Part shown: piece after piece, positions 26,339 to 35,801 of the stretch | How positions within the stretch are numbered: the stretch's first letter is position 1 | How the letters are laid out: each line of letters opens with the position of its first letter | Assembly: GCA_036278735.1 (NCBI GenBank) | Contig: DASUKM010000004.1 | Location: 1-62,567 of the forward strand | Direction of reading: 5' to 3' | Source: DASUKM01 sp036278735 | GTDB taxonomy: Bacteria; Acidobacteriota; Vicinamibacteria; Vicinamibacterales; 2-12-FULL-66-21 | DNA: 62,567 bases | Notes under the pieces: generated by a model | Told to the model about the DNA's origin: nothing | Database searches by the model: none | Seen by the model: only the letters and a program-made list of their open reading frames with translations | Program-made: the position numbers and the translations under genes

Positions 26339-27546
26339 GCGCCGCCGCATTTCTCGGCGTGCTGCTGGCGCTGCTCGCGGGCCTCGCGATCGGCAAGGCG
26401 TGGGAGCGGTACAAGCTGCGCGACGGCGTGTGGATCGACCGCCGGCGCGCGCGCGAGTCGCCGCACTACATGCTGGGGCTGAACTTCCTCGTCGCCAACC
26501 AGGTCGACGCCGCGATCGACGAGCTGACCAAGGCGGCCCCGACGGCGGGCAACCCGCTCGAGATCCATCTGATCCTCGGGAACCTGTATCGCGAAAAGGG
26601 GCAGGTCGGCCGCGCGATTCAGGAGCATCAGGCGCTGCTCCAGCGCCCGAACCTCCGCAAGCTCGAACACGCCAACGTGCTGCTCTGCCTCGGCCTGGAC
26701 TACAAGCACGGCGGCTTCGTGGATCGCGCGCTCGAAGCGTTCTCGGAAGTGCTGCGCCTCGATCCGCAGAATCACTACGCGCTCGTCAATCTCGAGAAGC
26801 TGCACGAAGAGCAGCACCAATGGGCGGACGCGCACGCAATGCGCGAGAAGCTCGCCGCGCTGCCCCCGGCCGGCGACGAGCCGCCGCGGCACCACGAGAT
26901 CCTCGCGTTCCTGGAGAACGAGATCGGCCAGGAGGCGCTCAAGCGGATGGATTACGCCGAGGCGGCGCGACGGTTCGCCGCCGCCATCGAGCTGGACGCA
27001 CGCAACGCGCCGGCGTACCTGAACCTCGGCGACGTGCGCTTCTACGAGGGAGACCCCGCGGCGGCGGCCGCGGCCTGGGAGCAACTGATCGACACGTCGC
27101 CCGAGCGCGCGTATCTCGCCTTTTCACGGCTCGAATCCGTGTATCCGAAGATGGGGGCCCCCGGGCGGTTCCCCTCGCTGTGCGAGCGCCTGATTGCCGC
27201 CAACCCGCAGGACTGGCGCGCGCGCCTGGCGCTCGCGCGGCACCTCTCGGGCAACGGCCAGGCCGCCGAGGCGCTCGAGCTGCTGTTCGAAGCGCTCGTC
27301 CAGAACCCGCACGCGCTCGCGCTGCACCAGGCCATCTGGCACACGCTGTCCGGCCTTGGGCTTCCCCCGGCCCTCGTGGATCGCTACGTCGACCTGACGC
27401 GCGATGCGATCTTCTATCTCGATCCGCACATCTGCGTGCGCTGCCGGTATCGGAGCACCGAGCTGCTCTGGCATTGTCCCCACTGCCACGAATGGAACAC
27501 GTTCGTGGAAGAGCGCATTGCGCCGGCCAAGGAGGTGGAAGCCTGA
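26335..27546 (+). CDS. lapB: LPS assembly protein LapB-like (YciM), TPR protein with rubredoxin-type metal site
   Basis: A 403-residue protein with one N-terminal membrane helix (FLGVLLALLAGLAIGKAW), a run of tetratricopeptide repeats (NFLVANQVDAAIDELTKAAP, LGLDYKHGGFVDRALEAF and others) and a C-terminal metal site, CVRCRYRST with CPHCHEWNTF. This is the LapB layout; in E. coli LapB regulates LpxC turnover and LPS assembly. Its position as last gene of the Kdo operon supports an envelope role. Confidence 0.9.
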   Translation: MSAAAFLGVLLALLAGLAIGKAWERYKLRDGVWIDRRRARESPHYMLGLNFLVANQVDAAIDELTKAAPTAGNPLEIHLILGNLYREKGQVGRAIQEHQALLQRPNLRKLEHANVLLCLGLDYKHGGFVDRALEAFSEVLRLDPQNHYALVNLEKLHEEQHQWADAHAMREKLAALPPAGDEPPRHHEILAFLENEIGQEALKRMDYAEAARRFAAAIELDARNAPAYLNLGDVRFYEGDPAAAAAAWEQLIDTSPERAYLAFSRLESVYPKMGAPGRFPSLCERLIAANPQDWRARLALARHLSGNGQAAEALELLFEALVQNPHALALHQAIWHTLSGLGLPPALVDRYVDLTRDAIFYLDPHICVRCRYRSTELLWHCPHCHEWNTFVEERIAPAKEVEA

Positions 27547-27574
27547 CGCCGGACCGGCCGCCGGTGGCTCGGCC

Positions 27575-28171
27575 TCAGGATTCCGCCAGCAGGACGGCGT
27601 AGAGTTCCCGCACCTGCGCGTCGGTCTCGGCGTTCCCGCGATCGGTCCAGATCGCGTAGCTCGCGCGCTTCACCTTTTCCTCGATCGGCCACTGCGCCGC
27701 AATCCGGGCGCGGGCCTCTTCGTCCCCGAGGCCGTCGCGGGCGATGACCCGCCGCACCTGTTCGGCGCGCTCGCAGGCGGCGACGACGACCCGGTCGAAG
27801 TCGTGGTTGTGGCCGGTCTCGAAGACGAGCGGAATGTCGGCGATGGCGAGGCGGACGCCGGACGGCTGGTTGGCGATCCATTCACGGATTCGCCGGTAGA
27901 CGTCCGGATGGATGATCGCCTCGAGCGCGGCGCGCGCGTGCGCGTCGGCGAACACGAGCCGGCCGAGCGCGGCGCGGTCGAGCGACCCGTCGGGAGCAAG
28001 GACACCGGAGCCAAATTGCGCCGACACGGCCGCGAGGCCGGGCGTCCCGGGCTCGACCGCCTCGCGCGCGAGACGATCGGCGTCGATCACGGGCGCGCCG
28101 AGTTCGGCGAACCGGCGCAGGCAGTACGACTTGCCCGTCGCAATCCCGCCGGTCAGTGCCACGCGCAGCAT
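27575..28171 (-). CDS. coaE: Dephospho-CoA kinase
   Basis: A 198-residue protein with the P-loop LTGGIATGKSYC, the conserved VIDADRLAREAV and the lid/core segments IHPDVYRRIREW and IADIPLVFETG. It catalyses the final step of CoA synthesis. It is convergent with lapB. The 175-base gap upstream holds a copy of a dispersed GC-rich repeat. Confidence 0.95.
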   Translation of the reverse strand: MLRVALTGGIATGKSYCLRRFAELGAPVIDADRLAREAVEPGTPGLAAVSAQFGSGVLAPDGSLDRAALGRLVFADAHARAALEAIIHPDVYRRIREWIANQPSGVRLAIADIPLVFETGHNHDFDRVVVAACERAEQVRRVIARDGLGDEEARARIAAQWPIEEKVKRASYAIWTDRGNAETDAQVRELYAVLLAES

Positions 28172-28177
28172 CTTTAG

Positions 28178-28265
28178 TCGGGGCTCCGCCCCGAACCCCG
28201 GCTCGGTCGCTCGCGGGGGCCCCTGGCCCCGCTCCGCTCCCTGCGCGGGCGCGCCGTGCGCGCCG
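28178..28265. repeat. Dispersed GC-rich repeat, copy A
   Basis: A GGGGCTCCGCCCC palindrome followed by CCCCGGCTCG, CGCTCGCGGG, CCCCGCTCCGCTCC and GCGCCGTGCGCG blocks in the same order as at 36298-36470. It lies between folD and coaE. Confidence 0.75.
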
Positions 28266-28346
28266 CCGGCCGGCGGATGATTGCCGCGCCGGCCGGCCGA
28301 TCGTCTCTTCGCCGCTCGATCAGCGCACCTGAGCGCATCGTCCGCT

Positions 28347-29282
28347 TCACGCGCTCCGTAGCGCGCGCGCCTCCGCCGCGGTGAGCGTGTTCACGAGCAG
28401 CATCGCGATCGTCAACGGTCCGACGCCGCCGGGCACGGGGGTGAGCGCTCCGGCGATCTCGGCGACCGCGGGATGCACGTCGCCCACCAGCACGGAGCCG
28501 CGGCGCGCGAACGCGTCGAGCCGCGGCGAGCCTGGCGGAAACAGCTGCTCCGCTTCGGCGCGATCCGTCACCGTGTTCATGCCGACGTCGACGACTGTCG
28601 CGCCCGGTTTGACGAAGGCGGGCGTCACGAAGCCGGCGCGTCCGATGGCCGCGACGAGGAGGTCGGCGCGCGCGGCGACCGCCGGCAGATCCACGGTCTT
28701 CGAGTGGCAGATCGTGACGGTCGCGTCGCGCTGGAGCAGCAGCAGCGCCATCGGCTTGCCGACGATCTCGCTGCGCCCGATCACGACCGCGTGCCGCCCC
28801 GCGATCCGCACCTCCGCCCGGTCGAGCATTTCGATGATGCCCGAGGGGGTGCAGGGTTGCAGCGCCGCGCGGCCCTGGACGAGCCGCCCGACGTTGACGG
28901 GATTGAAGCCGTCCACGTCCTTGTCCGGCGCGATGACGTCGAACACCTCGCGCGAGGCGTCGCGTCCCATGCCGGACGGCAGCGGCGCCTGCACGAGGAT
29001 GCCGTCGTGCCGCTCGCTCGCGTTGAGCGAGCCGACGAGCGCGATCAGATCGCCGAGCGACGCCGCGGCCGGCAGCCGCTGCAGATCGACCCACAAGCCC
29101 GCCTCGCTCCCCGCCTTGATCTTGTTGCGGACGTAGACTTCCGACGCCGGGTTGTCGCCGACCAGCACGATGCCGAGACCCGGCGGCCGCCCCGCGCGCG
29201 CCGTGAACGCGCGGACCCGCGGCAGCGCCGCCGCCCGGATCGCGGCCGCAATCGCCTGCCCGTCGAGCCGCCGCGCCGTCAT
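28347..29282 (-). CDS. folD: Bifunctional methylenetetrahydrofolate dehydrogenase/cyclohydrolase
   Basis: A 311-residue protein with the catalytic Tyr/Lys region SEVYVRNKIKAGSEAG, the loop VQAPLPSGM, the cofactor segment VVIGRSEIVGKPMALLLL and the signature PVPGGVGPLTIAMLLVNT. It interconverts methylene- and formyl-tetrahydrofolate with NADP. The gene ends in sequence adjoining the GC-rich repeat; the K+ channel gene ends 13 bases before its start. Confidence 0.96.
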   Translation of the reverse strand: MTARRLDGQAIAAAIRAAALPRVRAFTARAGRPPGLGIVLVGDNPASEVYVRNKIKAGSEAGLWVDLQRLPAAASLGDLIALVGSLNASERHDGILVQAPLPSGMGRDASREVFDVIAPDKDVDGFNPVNVGRLVQGRAALQPCTPSGIIEMLDRAEVRIAGRHAVVIGRSEIVGKPMALLLLQRDATVTICHSKTVDLPAVAARADLLVAAIGRAGFVTPAFVKPGATVVDVGMNTVTDRAEAEQLFPPGSPRLDAFARRGSVLVGDVHPAVAEIAGALTPVPGGVGPLTIAMLLVNTLTAAEARALRSA

Positions 29283-29295
29283 CGCCGCCTCCCGT

Positions 29296-30360
29296 TCACG
29301 AGGGCTGCTCCGCCAGCGCGGCGCGCTCCAGATCGCGCAGGCTTTCCGCGCGTCCGAGCACGACGAGATCGTCGCCGGCCTGCATCTGCATCTCCGGCTC
29401 GGGATTGAACTCCATCCGGCCGTTCGTCCGGCGGATCCCGATGACGATCACGCCGAAGCGCTGCCGCAAGCCGGCGGCAAGGAGGCTGCGGCCGGCCAGC
29501 GGCGAACCGGCCCGGATCCGCACCTGCTCCATGTTGAGATCGAGGTTCTGCGAGTTGGTCGCCAGCTCCACGAAGTCGACGACGGCCGGGCGCAGGGCGG
29601 TCTGCGCGAACTGCTGGCCCCCGATGTGGTACGGCGAGATGACGCGGTCCGCCCCGGCGCGCCGCAGCTTCGCGCGGGCATCGTCGGTCTCCGCGCGGCC
29701 GATGATGAACAGATCCGGCCGGAGCAGACGCGCGCTCAACACCGCGTACACGTTCTCCGCGTCGGTGCTGACGGCGGCGATGAAGCCGCGCGCGCGCCCG
29801 ATGTTGACGCGCCGCAGGACGTCTTCGTTGCTCGCGTCCGCTTCGACCGCCAGGTAGCCCTCCTCCATCGCCGCCTGCATGCGCTCGGGATCCCGCTCGA
29901 TGAGCACGAACGGCACCTGCTGCCGCGCGAACTCGCGCGCGATAATCTGCCCCATGCGCCCGAAGCCGCAGATGATGAAGTGGTCGGACAGCTCGTCGAG
30001 CATGCGCGTGTAGCGGCGCCTGTCGAAGCGCTCGGCGAGGGTCCCCTCGGCGAGCAGCGCCATGAACAGGGCGATTCCGTAAAAAAAGGTGCCCACCCCC
30101 GTCAACATGACGGCGACGGTGAAGACCTCGCCGGCGCGCGAGAGCGGGTGGACCTCCGCGTAGCCGACCGTCGTAATCGTGATGACGGTCATGTAGAAGG
30201 CGTCCCACCAGCTCCAGCCCTCGATGAGGACGTAGCCGATGGTGCCCCCCGCCATCACCGTCACGATGACCATCGCGGCGAGCCGCCAGCCGGCCCACCA
30301 CGGCAGCCGACGTCCGCGCGTCCCGGCCCCCTGGACGCGCTGTGCCGTCAACCTCGGCAT
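29296..30360 (-). CDS. Potassium channel protein with TrkA-N/TrkA-C (RCK) domains
   Basis: A 354-residue protein. Two membrane helices flank the selectivity filter TITTVGYAE (residues about 25-110). An RCK/TrkA-N domain follows (IICGFGRMGQIIAREFA, VLIERDPERMQAAMEEG, AVEADASNEDVLRR), then a TrkA-C domain (LAGRSLLAAGLRQRFGVIVIGI). This is the two-TM ligand-gated MthK-like layout. K+ conductance gated by a nucleotide or ion is inferred from the family. It lies ten bases upstream of no close partner; the APC permease gene ends just before its start. Confidence 0.9.
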   Translation of the reverse strand: MPRLTAQRVQGAGTRGRRLPWWAGWRLAAMVIVTVMAGGTIGYVLIEGWSWWDAFYMTVITITTVGYAEVHPLSRAGEVFTVAVMLTGVGTFFYGIALFMALLAEGTLAERFDRRRYTRMLDELSDHFIICGFGRMGQIIAREFARQQVPFVLIERDPERMQAAMEEGYLAVEADASNEDVLRRVNIGRARGFIAAVSTDAENVYAVLSARLLRPDLFIIGRAETDDARAKLRRAGADRVISPYHIGGQQFAQTALRPAVVDFVELATNSQNLDLNMEQVRIRAGSPLAGRSLLAAGLRQRFGVIVIGIRRTNGRMEFNPEPEMQMQAGDDLVVLGRAESLRDLERAALAEQPS

Positions 30361-30370
30361 TCGAGCCGGT

Positions 30371-31867
30371 TCAGCGCCGCGCGATCACCGGCTCGTCGCG
30401 GTGTCGAACGATGCTGTGCTTGTAGCCGTACAGGAAGTACACCACGATCCCGATGACCATCCACACGATCAATCGTTCCCAGGTGGGCCGCGGCAGACTC
30501 AACATCAGCGCCAGCGACACGAGCGCCGCCAGCGCCGGGACGACCGGGACCCAGGGCGTCTTGAACGGCCGTTCGAGGTCCGGCCGCTTGCGCCGCAGCA
30601 CGATGACGCCGAGCGAGACGATCACGAAAGCGAGCAGCGTCCCGATGCTGACGAGCTCGCCGAGAATGCTGATGGGCGTGAACCCCGCGGCCAGCGAGAC
30701 GACGACGCCCGTGAGGATCGTCGTGATGTACGGCGTCCGGAAACGGGGGTGAATCCTGCCGGCCCAGGGGGGCAACAGCCCGTCCTGCGCCATCGACATG
30801 AAGATGCGCGGCTGCCCGAGCATCATGACGACCATGACCGAACTCAAGCCGAGGATCGCGCCGAGCTTCACGATTTCCGGCATCACGCTCATGATGCCCG
30901 CCCAGCCGGTGCCCATGGCCTGCACGCGCGCGGCGTCGATCGCGTCGGCCATCGGGGCCGGGACGCCGAGTTGCGTGTACGGCACGAGCCCGACCATGAC
31001 GCCGGAAACCAGGATATAGAGGATCGTGCAGATGACGAGCGAGCCCAGAATCCCAATCGGCATGTCGCGCTGCGGGTTCCTGGCCTCCTGCGCCGCCGTC
31101 GACACGGCGTCGAATCCGATGTAGGCGAAGAAGATCACCCCCGCGCCGCGCATGACGCCGCTCCACCCGTATTTGCCGAACTCGCCGGCGTTGGGCGGAA
31201 TGAACGGATGCCAGTTCGCGGTGTTGACGAAGAGGGCGCCGGCGGCGATGACGGCGAGCACGACCGCGACCTTCACGATCACGATCGCGGAGTTGACCGA
31301 GGCGGATTCCTGGATCCCCACCACCAGCAGGATCGTGACGAGCACCGTGATGAGCACGGCCGGGAGGTTGAACACCGCCGTGACGGTCGCGGCGCCCGCC
31401 ATCGCCACCTGGGTGCCGGGGGCGGCGCTCACCGCGGCGGGAATGTGGATCCCGAAATCCGACAGCAGGCTGATGACGTACCCCGACCAGCCCACGGCGA
31501 CGGTGGCCGCCCCGAGCGCATATTCGAGAATCAGGTCCCAGCCGATGATCCAGGCGACGAACTCGCCGAGCGTCGCATACCCGTAGGTGTACGCGGAGCC
31601 GGCAATCGGCACCGTGGACGCGAATTCCGCGTAACACAGGCCGGCCAACCCGCTGGCGATCCCGGCAAACACCATCGAGAGCACGATGGCCGGCCCGGCG
31701 TAGGCCTCGGCCGCCTGCCCGGTCAGCACGAAAATCCCGGTCCCGATGACCGCTCCAATGCCCAGCGAAATCAGGTGGATCGGACCCAGCACTCGCTTGA
31801 GGCCGCCTTCGTTCTCGATGGCTTCCTCTTTGATCCGAGCCATCGACTTGACCGCGAAGATCGACAT
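30371..31867 (-). CDS. APC family amino acid permease (CAT-like)
   Basis: A 498-residue polytopic protein with about 12 helices. The APC signature GIGAVIGTGIFVLTGQAAE is in helix 1, and FAYIGFDAVSTAAQEARNPQRD is typical of cationic amino acid transporter-like members. It should import amino acids with protons; the substrate is unknown. It is a paralogue of the next gene upstream (31922-33667), with many identical blocks in the same order. Confidence 0.9.
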   Translation of the reverse strand: MSIFAVKSMARIKEEAIENEGGLKRVLGPIHLISLGIGAVIGTGIFVLTGQAAEAYAGPAIVLSMVFAGIASGLAGLCYAEFASTVPIAGSAYTYGYATLGEFVAWIIGWDLILEYALGAATVAVGWSGYVISLLSDFGIHIPAAVSAAPGTQVAMAGAATVTAVFNLPAVLITVLVTILLVVGIQESASVNSAIVIVKVAVVLAVIAAGALFVNTANWHPFIPPNAGEFGKYGWSGVMRGAGVIFFAYIGFDAVSTAAQEARNPQRDMPIGILGSLVICTILYILVSGVMVGLVPYTQLGVPAPMADAIDAARVQAMGTGWAGIMSVMPEIVKLGAILGLSSVMVVMMLGQPRIFMSMAQDGLLPPWAGRIHPRFRTPYITTILTGVVVSLAAGFTPISILGELVSIGTLLAFVIVSLGVIVLRRKRPDLERPFKTPWVPVVPALAALVSLALMLSLPRPTWERLIVWMVIGIVVYFLYGYKHSIVRHRDEPVIARR

Positions 31868-31921
31868 GGACCAGGTTCCTCTCTCGACGCGTGACGCGCC
31901 GTTTCCGGGAGTGAGGCGGCG

Positions 31922-33667
31922 CTATCGCCGTCCGGCCCCGACGGCCGGCCGCGACGTCGCCTTGCGCAGGAGTAGCCCGACCAACAGCACCGCGATGCCG
32001 ATCCCGAGACACATCAGTCCGAAGCGGTCCGCGATCGCCGCCGAGATGTGGAGACCCAACGGCCTGATCAGTGTGTCGAGTTCGTGCCACTTCGCCAGCG
32101 ACTCGGTCGTCACGCCGGACGTCGTCAGGAAGCCAAGCACCGCAATCGACAGACCGTTGAACGTCGCCAGCGCCCCCATGATCGTGACGAAATTCGCGAT
32201 CCCCTGTCCGGTCGTGCGCGCCGCCGTTTCCGCCGGGTCCACCAGCGTGCTGTGCGTCCGGCCATAGAACCAGTAGATCAACATCCCGATATCGAGCCAG
32301 CCGAGAAACCGCACCCACGTCATCACCGACAGGCTCAACATCAGATAGACGCAGGACAGTACGCCGAGCACCGGGAGCACGGGACCGCCGGGGACGCGAA
32401 ACGGCCGATGCACGTCCGGCCGTCTGGCGCGCAGGATGGGCACCGCCAGCGAGACCACGACGAAGGCGAACAGCGTCCCGATGCTCGTCATCTCGCTCAA
32501 CGTCTGGATCGGGACGAACCCCGCGACGCCCGCGACCACGACGCAGGTAATCGCCGTCGTGATGTACGGCGTGCGAAACCGCGGGTGCACCTTGCTGACG
32601 CCGGCGGGCAGCAACTGGTCGCGGCTCATCGAGAAGAAGATGCGAGGCTGGCTCATCAGCATGACGAGCAGCACGCTGGTGATCCCGGCAACCGCACCGG
32701 CCGACACGATTCCAGCGGCCCAGTTCTTCCCCACCACCTGCATCGCATAGCCGACGGGGGCGTTGAGGAACTGCGCGTTGGTCTTGTACTCCAGCACCGG
32801 AATGATGCCGCTGAGGATGGCGGCCACCACCAGGTACAGCACGGTGCAGACGATCAGCGACGTGATGATGCCGATCGGCATGTCGCGCGCCGGGTTCTTC
32901 GCCTCCTCAGCCGTCGTCGACACGGCATCGAAGCCGATGTACGCGAAGAACACGACAGCGGCGCCGCTCATGATGCCCGCCCACCCGTAAGGGGCGAACG
33001 GCGACCAGTTGGCCGGCTTGACGTAGCCGACCCCTACCACGATGAAGAAGACGACCACCGCGAGTTTGATCAGCACGATGATCGTGTTCGCGCGGGCGCT
33101 CTCGCGGATGCCGACGATCAGGACGCACATGATCGCCAGCACGATGAGGATCGCCGGCAGGTTGAACACCGCCGTTTCGACGGCTCCGCCCGGCATGACG
33201 ATCTGTGTGCCGGGCGCGGCGCTCATCCACGCGGGCAGGTGCACCCCGAAGCCGAGGAGGATCTGCTGGAAATAGCCGCTCCAGCCGACCGCCACCGTCA
33301 TGGAGCCGACCGCGTACTCCAGAATCAGGTCCCAGCCGATCATCCAGGCAAAGATCTCGCCGAGCGTGGCGTACGAGTAGGTGTAGGCGCTGCCCGCAAT
33401 CGGGATCATCGCCGCAAACTCGGCGTAGCACAGCGCGGCGAATCCGCAGGCGGTCCCCGCGAGCACGTACGAGAGCACGATGCCGGGACCCGCCTGGTTC
33501 GCGGCCGCCGTGCCCGTCAGCACGAAGATGCCCGTCCCGATGATCGCGCCGATGCCGAGCAGCGTGAGGTCGAGCGCCGACAGGGTCCGCCGCAGCGACT
33601 TGCCCCCGTGTTCGACGTCGCCGACGAGCTGCTCGACGCTCTTGGTCTTGAGTAGATTCGAGTCCAT
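31922..33667 (-). CDS. APC family amino acid permease (CAT-like), larger paralogue
   Basis: A 581-residue polytopic protein with about 14 predicted helices. It shares GIGAIIGTGIFVLTGTAAA, AMIPIAGSAYTYSYATLGE and FAYIGFDAVSTTAEEAKNP with the downstream permease, and has extra C-terminal helices (LATFNGLSIAVLGFL, LMCLGIGIAVLLVGLLL). Tandem duplication is the simplest explanation. A TATAAT box on this strand at 33759-33764 is a possible promoter, 92 bases before the start. Confidence 0.9.
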   Translation of the reverse strand: MDSNLLKTKSVEQLVGDVEHGGKSLRRTLSALDLTLLGIGAIIGTGIFVLTGTAAANQAGPGIVLSYVLAGTACGFAALCYAEFAAMIPIAGSAYTYSYATLGEIFAWMIGWDLILEYAVGSMTVAVGWSGYFQQILLGFGVHLPAWMSAAPGTQIVMPGGAVETAVFNLPAILIVLAIMCVLIVGIRESARANTIIVLIKLAVVVFFIVVGVGYVKPANWSPFAPYGWAGIMSGAAVVFFAYIGFDAVSTTAEEAKNPARDMPIGIITSLIVCTVLYLVVAAILSGIIPVLEYKTNAQFLNAPVGYAMQVVGKNWAAGIVSAGAVAGITSVLLVMLMSQPRIFFSMSRDQLLPAGVSKVHPRFRTPYITTAITCVVVAGVAGFVPIQTLSEMTSIGTLFAFVVVSLAVPILRARRPDVHRPFRVPGGPVLPVLGVLSCVYLMLSLSVMTWVRFLGWLDIGMLIYWFYGRTHSTLVDPAETAARTTGQGIANFVTIMGALATFNGLSIAVLGFLTTSGVTTESLAKWHELDTLIRPLGLHISAAIADRFGLMCLGIGIAVLLVGLLLRKATSRPAVGAGRR

Positions 33668-33758
33668 CGTCCTCCAGGGCCGTGGCGCCCCACGCGAGGA
33701 GAGGGCACCGGCACACCCGCCCCTTCACGAATCGGCAGGCACCGTATGGATGCGGCGC

Positions 33759-33764
33759 ATTATA
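33759..33764 (-). promoter_or_regulatory. Possible -10 box for the permease pair
   Basis: Minus strand GTGTATAATGCGC, overlapping the last codons of thiE and 92 bases before the 581-residue permease. No good -35 is seen at normal spacing. Confidence 0.35.
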
Positions 33765-34428
33765 CACGTTCGGATTCGTCGCTCCGGCCCCGCCGCGCCG
33801 CCGCCATGAACGTCCGGACCCGCTGCTCGGGCTCGCCGGTCATCAGGTCCGTGATGATCGCGACCGCGTCGGCCCCGGCCGCCAGCACCTCCGGGGCGCG
33901 CGCCAGCGTGATCCCGCCGATCGCAACGACGGGACGCCCGCGGCCGGCCGCGCAGCGCACGAGATCGAGTCCGCGCGCGCTGTAGCCGGTCGCCTTGGTC
34001 GTCGTCTCGTAGATCGGCCCGACCGCGAGGTAGTCGGCCGAGGTCAGGATCGCGGCCTCGACTTGACGCGGGTCGTGCGTCGAAATCCCGATCGTCATGT
34101 CGGGACCCGCGATGGCGCGCACGTCCTCGACGGCGAGGTCGTCCTGTCCCACGTGGACGCCATCGGCCGCCGCCAGGCACGCGAGATCCGCGCGGTCGTT
34201 GACGATGAGCCGGGCGCCGTGCAGGTGCGCCATGGCGACCAGATCGTCGGCGAGCACGAGCGCCTGACCGCTGCCCATCGTCTTGGCGCGGAGTTGCAGC
34301 ACCGGCGCGCCGCCTCGCAGGCAGGCCTCGGCCAGCGCGCGCGGGTCGAGGCGGCGCGCGGCGCAGAGGTCCGCGTCGATGATGGGATAGAGGCCGTGGA
34401 ACCGCGGCGCGTGGCGTGAGGCGATCAG
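33760..34428 (-). CDS. thiE: Thiamine-phosphate synthase
   Basis: About 222 residues with ThiE motifs: GLYPIIDADLC, LQLRAKTMGSGQAL, LIVNDRADLACLAAADGVHVG, GISTHDPRQVEAA, ADYLAVGPIYETTTKATG and AIGGITLARAPEVLAAGADAVA. It joins the thiazole and pyrimidine moieties of thiamine. No ATG, GTG or TTG precedes the conserved N terminus. The best start is CTG at 34428, whose last two bases and next base overlap the accC stop (CTGA), mirroring the usual ATGA coupling. No TPP riboswitch is visible upstream. Confidence 0.85.
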   Translation of the reverse strand: MIASRHAPRFHGLYPIIDADLCAARRLDPRALAEACLRGGAPVLQLRAKTMGSGQALVLADDLVAMAHLHGARLIVNDRADLACLAAADGVHVGQDDLAVEDVRAIAGPDMTIGISTHDPRQVEAAILTSADYLAVGPIYETTTKATGYSARGLDLVRCAAGRGRPVVAIGGITLARAPEVLAAGADAVAIITDLMTGEPEQRVRTFMAAARRGRSDESERV

Positions 34429-35801
34429 ACCGCCTCCGCGAGCCCTTCGCTGCCCGCCTTCTTCTCCGGCATGTAACGTTCCATGAACGCGGTGCTCAGG
34501 CGGCCCGCGACGAAGTCGGGGTCGTCGAGAATCTTCAGATGGAGCGGGATCGACGTCCGGATCCCGTCGATCACCGTCATCTCGAGCGTGCGCCGCATCC
34601 GCGCGATCGCCTCCTGGCGATCGCGGCCGTGCACGATGACCTTTGCGATCAGCGAGTCGTAGTACGGCGACACGGTGCACTCGGAATGCGCGAAGGTATC
34701 GACCCGCACCCCCGGGCCGCCCGGCACGCTGAAGGCGTGGATCACGCCGGGCGAGGGGGCGAAGGTGACGGGATCCTCGGCGTTGATCCGGCACTCGATG
34801 GCGTGGCCGTTGAACGTCACGTCTCCCTGCTTGAACGACAGCCGTTCCCCCGCGGCAATCCGGATCTGCTCCTTGACGATGTCGACGCCGGTGATGAACT
34901 CGGTGACGGGATGCTCGACCTGGACGCGCGTGTTGACCTCGAGGAAGAAGAAATTGCCCTTCTCGTCCAGGATGAACTCGAACGTGCCGGCGTTGGTGTA
35001 CTGGACCGCGCGCGCGGCATCCACGACGACGGCGCCGAGCTTGCGGCGCATCTTCTCGGTGACCGCCACCGACGGTCCCTCTTCGAGCAGCTTCTGATGG
35101 CGCCGCTGGATCGAGCACTCGCGCTCCCCCAGGTGCACCACGGCGCCGTGATGATCGCCGAGCACCTGGAACTCGATGTGCCGCGGACGCTCGACGTACT
35201 TCTCGAGATAGACGTCGCCGACGCCGAAGGCCGCCTCCGCCTCGCGCTGCGCCGTCTTGAGCGCCTTGCCCATCTCCGCCGCCGAGCGGATCACGCGCAT
35301 GCCCCGCCCGCCGCCCCCCGCCACCGCCTTGATGATGATCGGAAAGCCGAGCCCCAGGGCGACCTTCTGGGCCTTCTCCTCGCTCTCGACGGGACCGTCG
35401 CTGCCCGGCAGGATCGGCACCCCCGCCTTCTTCATCGCGCGCCGCGCGCGCGCCTTGTCGCCGAGCAGCCGGATGACGTTCGGCGAGGGCCCGATGAATC
35501 GGATGTGGCACGCCTCGCAGACTTCCGCGAGATACGCGCTCTCCGACAGGAAGCCGTAGCCCGGGTGGATCGCGTCGGCCCCGGTGATCTCGGCGGCGCT
35601 GATGATCGCCGGGACGCTCAGGTAGCTCTCCGCGCTCCGCGCCGGGCCGATGCACACGTCCTCGTCGGCGAAGCGCACGTGCAGCGAGTTCTCGTCCGCC
35701 TCCGAGTACACCGCGACCGTCCGGATCCCGAGTTCACGGCACGCGCAGATGACGCGGAGGGCGATTTCGCCGCGGTTGGCGATGAGGATCTTCTTGAACA
35801 T
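34425..35801 (-). CDS. accC: Acetyl-CoA carboxylase, biotin carboxylase subunit
   Basis: A 458-residue ATP-grasp enzyme starting MFKKILIANRGEIALRV. Motifs: HPGYGFLSE, KAVAGGGGRGMRVI, ERDC-type ERECSIQRRHQKLLEE, and EVNTRVQVEHPVTE. It carboxylates biotin on AccB. The start lies directly after the accB stop. Its stop overlaps the presumed CTG start of thiE. Confidence 0.97.
   Translation of the reverse strand: MFKKILIANRGEIALRVICACRELGIRTVAVYSEADENSLHVRFADEDVCIGPARSAESYLSVPAIISAAEITGADAIHPGYGFLSESAYLAEVCEACHIRFIGPSPNVIRLLGDKARARRAMKKAGVPILPGSDGPVESEEKAQKVALGLGFPIIIKAVAGGGGRGMRVIRSAAEMGKALKTAQREAEAAFGVGDVYLEKYVERPRHIEFQVLGDHHGAVVHLGERECSIQRRHQKLLEEGPSVAVTEKMRRKLGAVVVDAARAVQYTNAGTFEFILDEKGNFFFLEVNTRVQVEHPVTEFITGVDIVKEQIRIAAGERLSFKQGDVTFNGHAIECRINAEDPVTFAPSPGVIHAFSVPGGPGVRVDTFAHSECTVSPYYDSLIAKVIVHGRDRQEAIARMRRTLEMTVIDGIRTSIPLHLKILDDPDFVAGRLSTAFMERYMPEKKAGSEGLAEAV

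Noticed and set aside
34425..34560. TPP riboswitch ahead of thiE
   Set aside because: The sequence is the 3' end of accC with no THI-box motifs; the gene seems to be translated by coupling.
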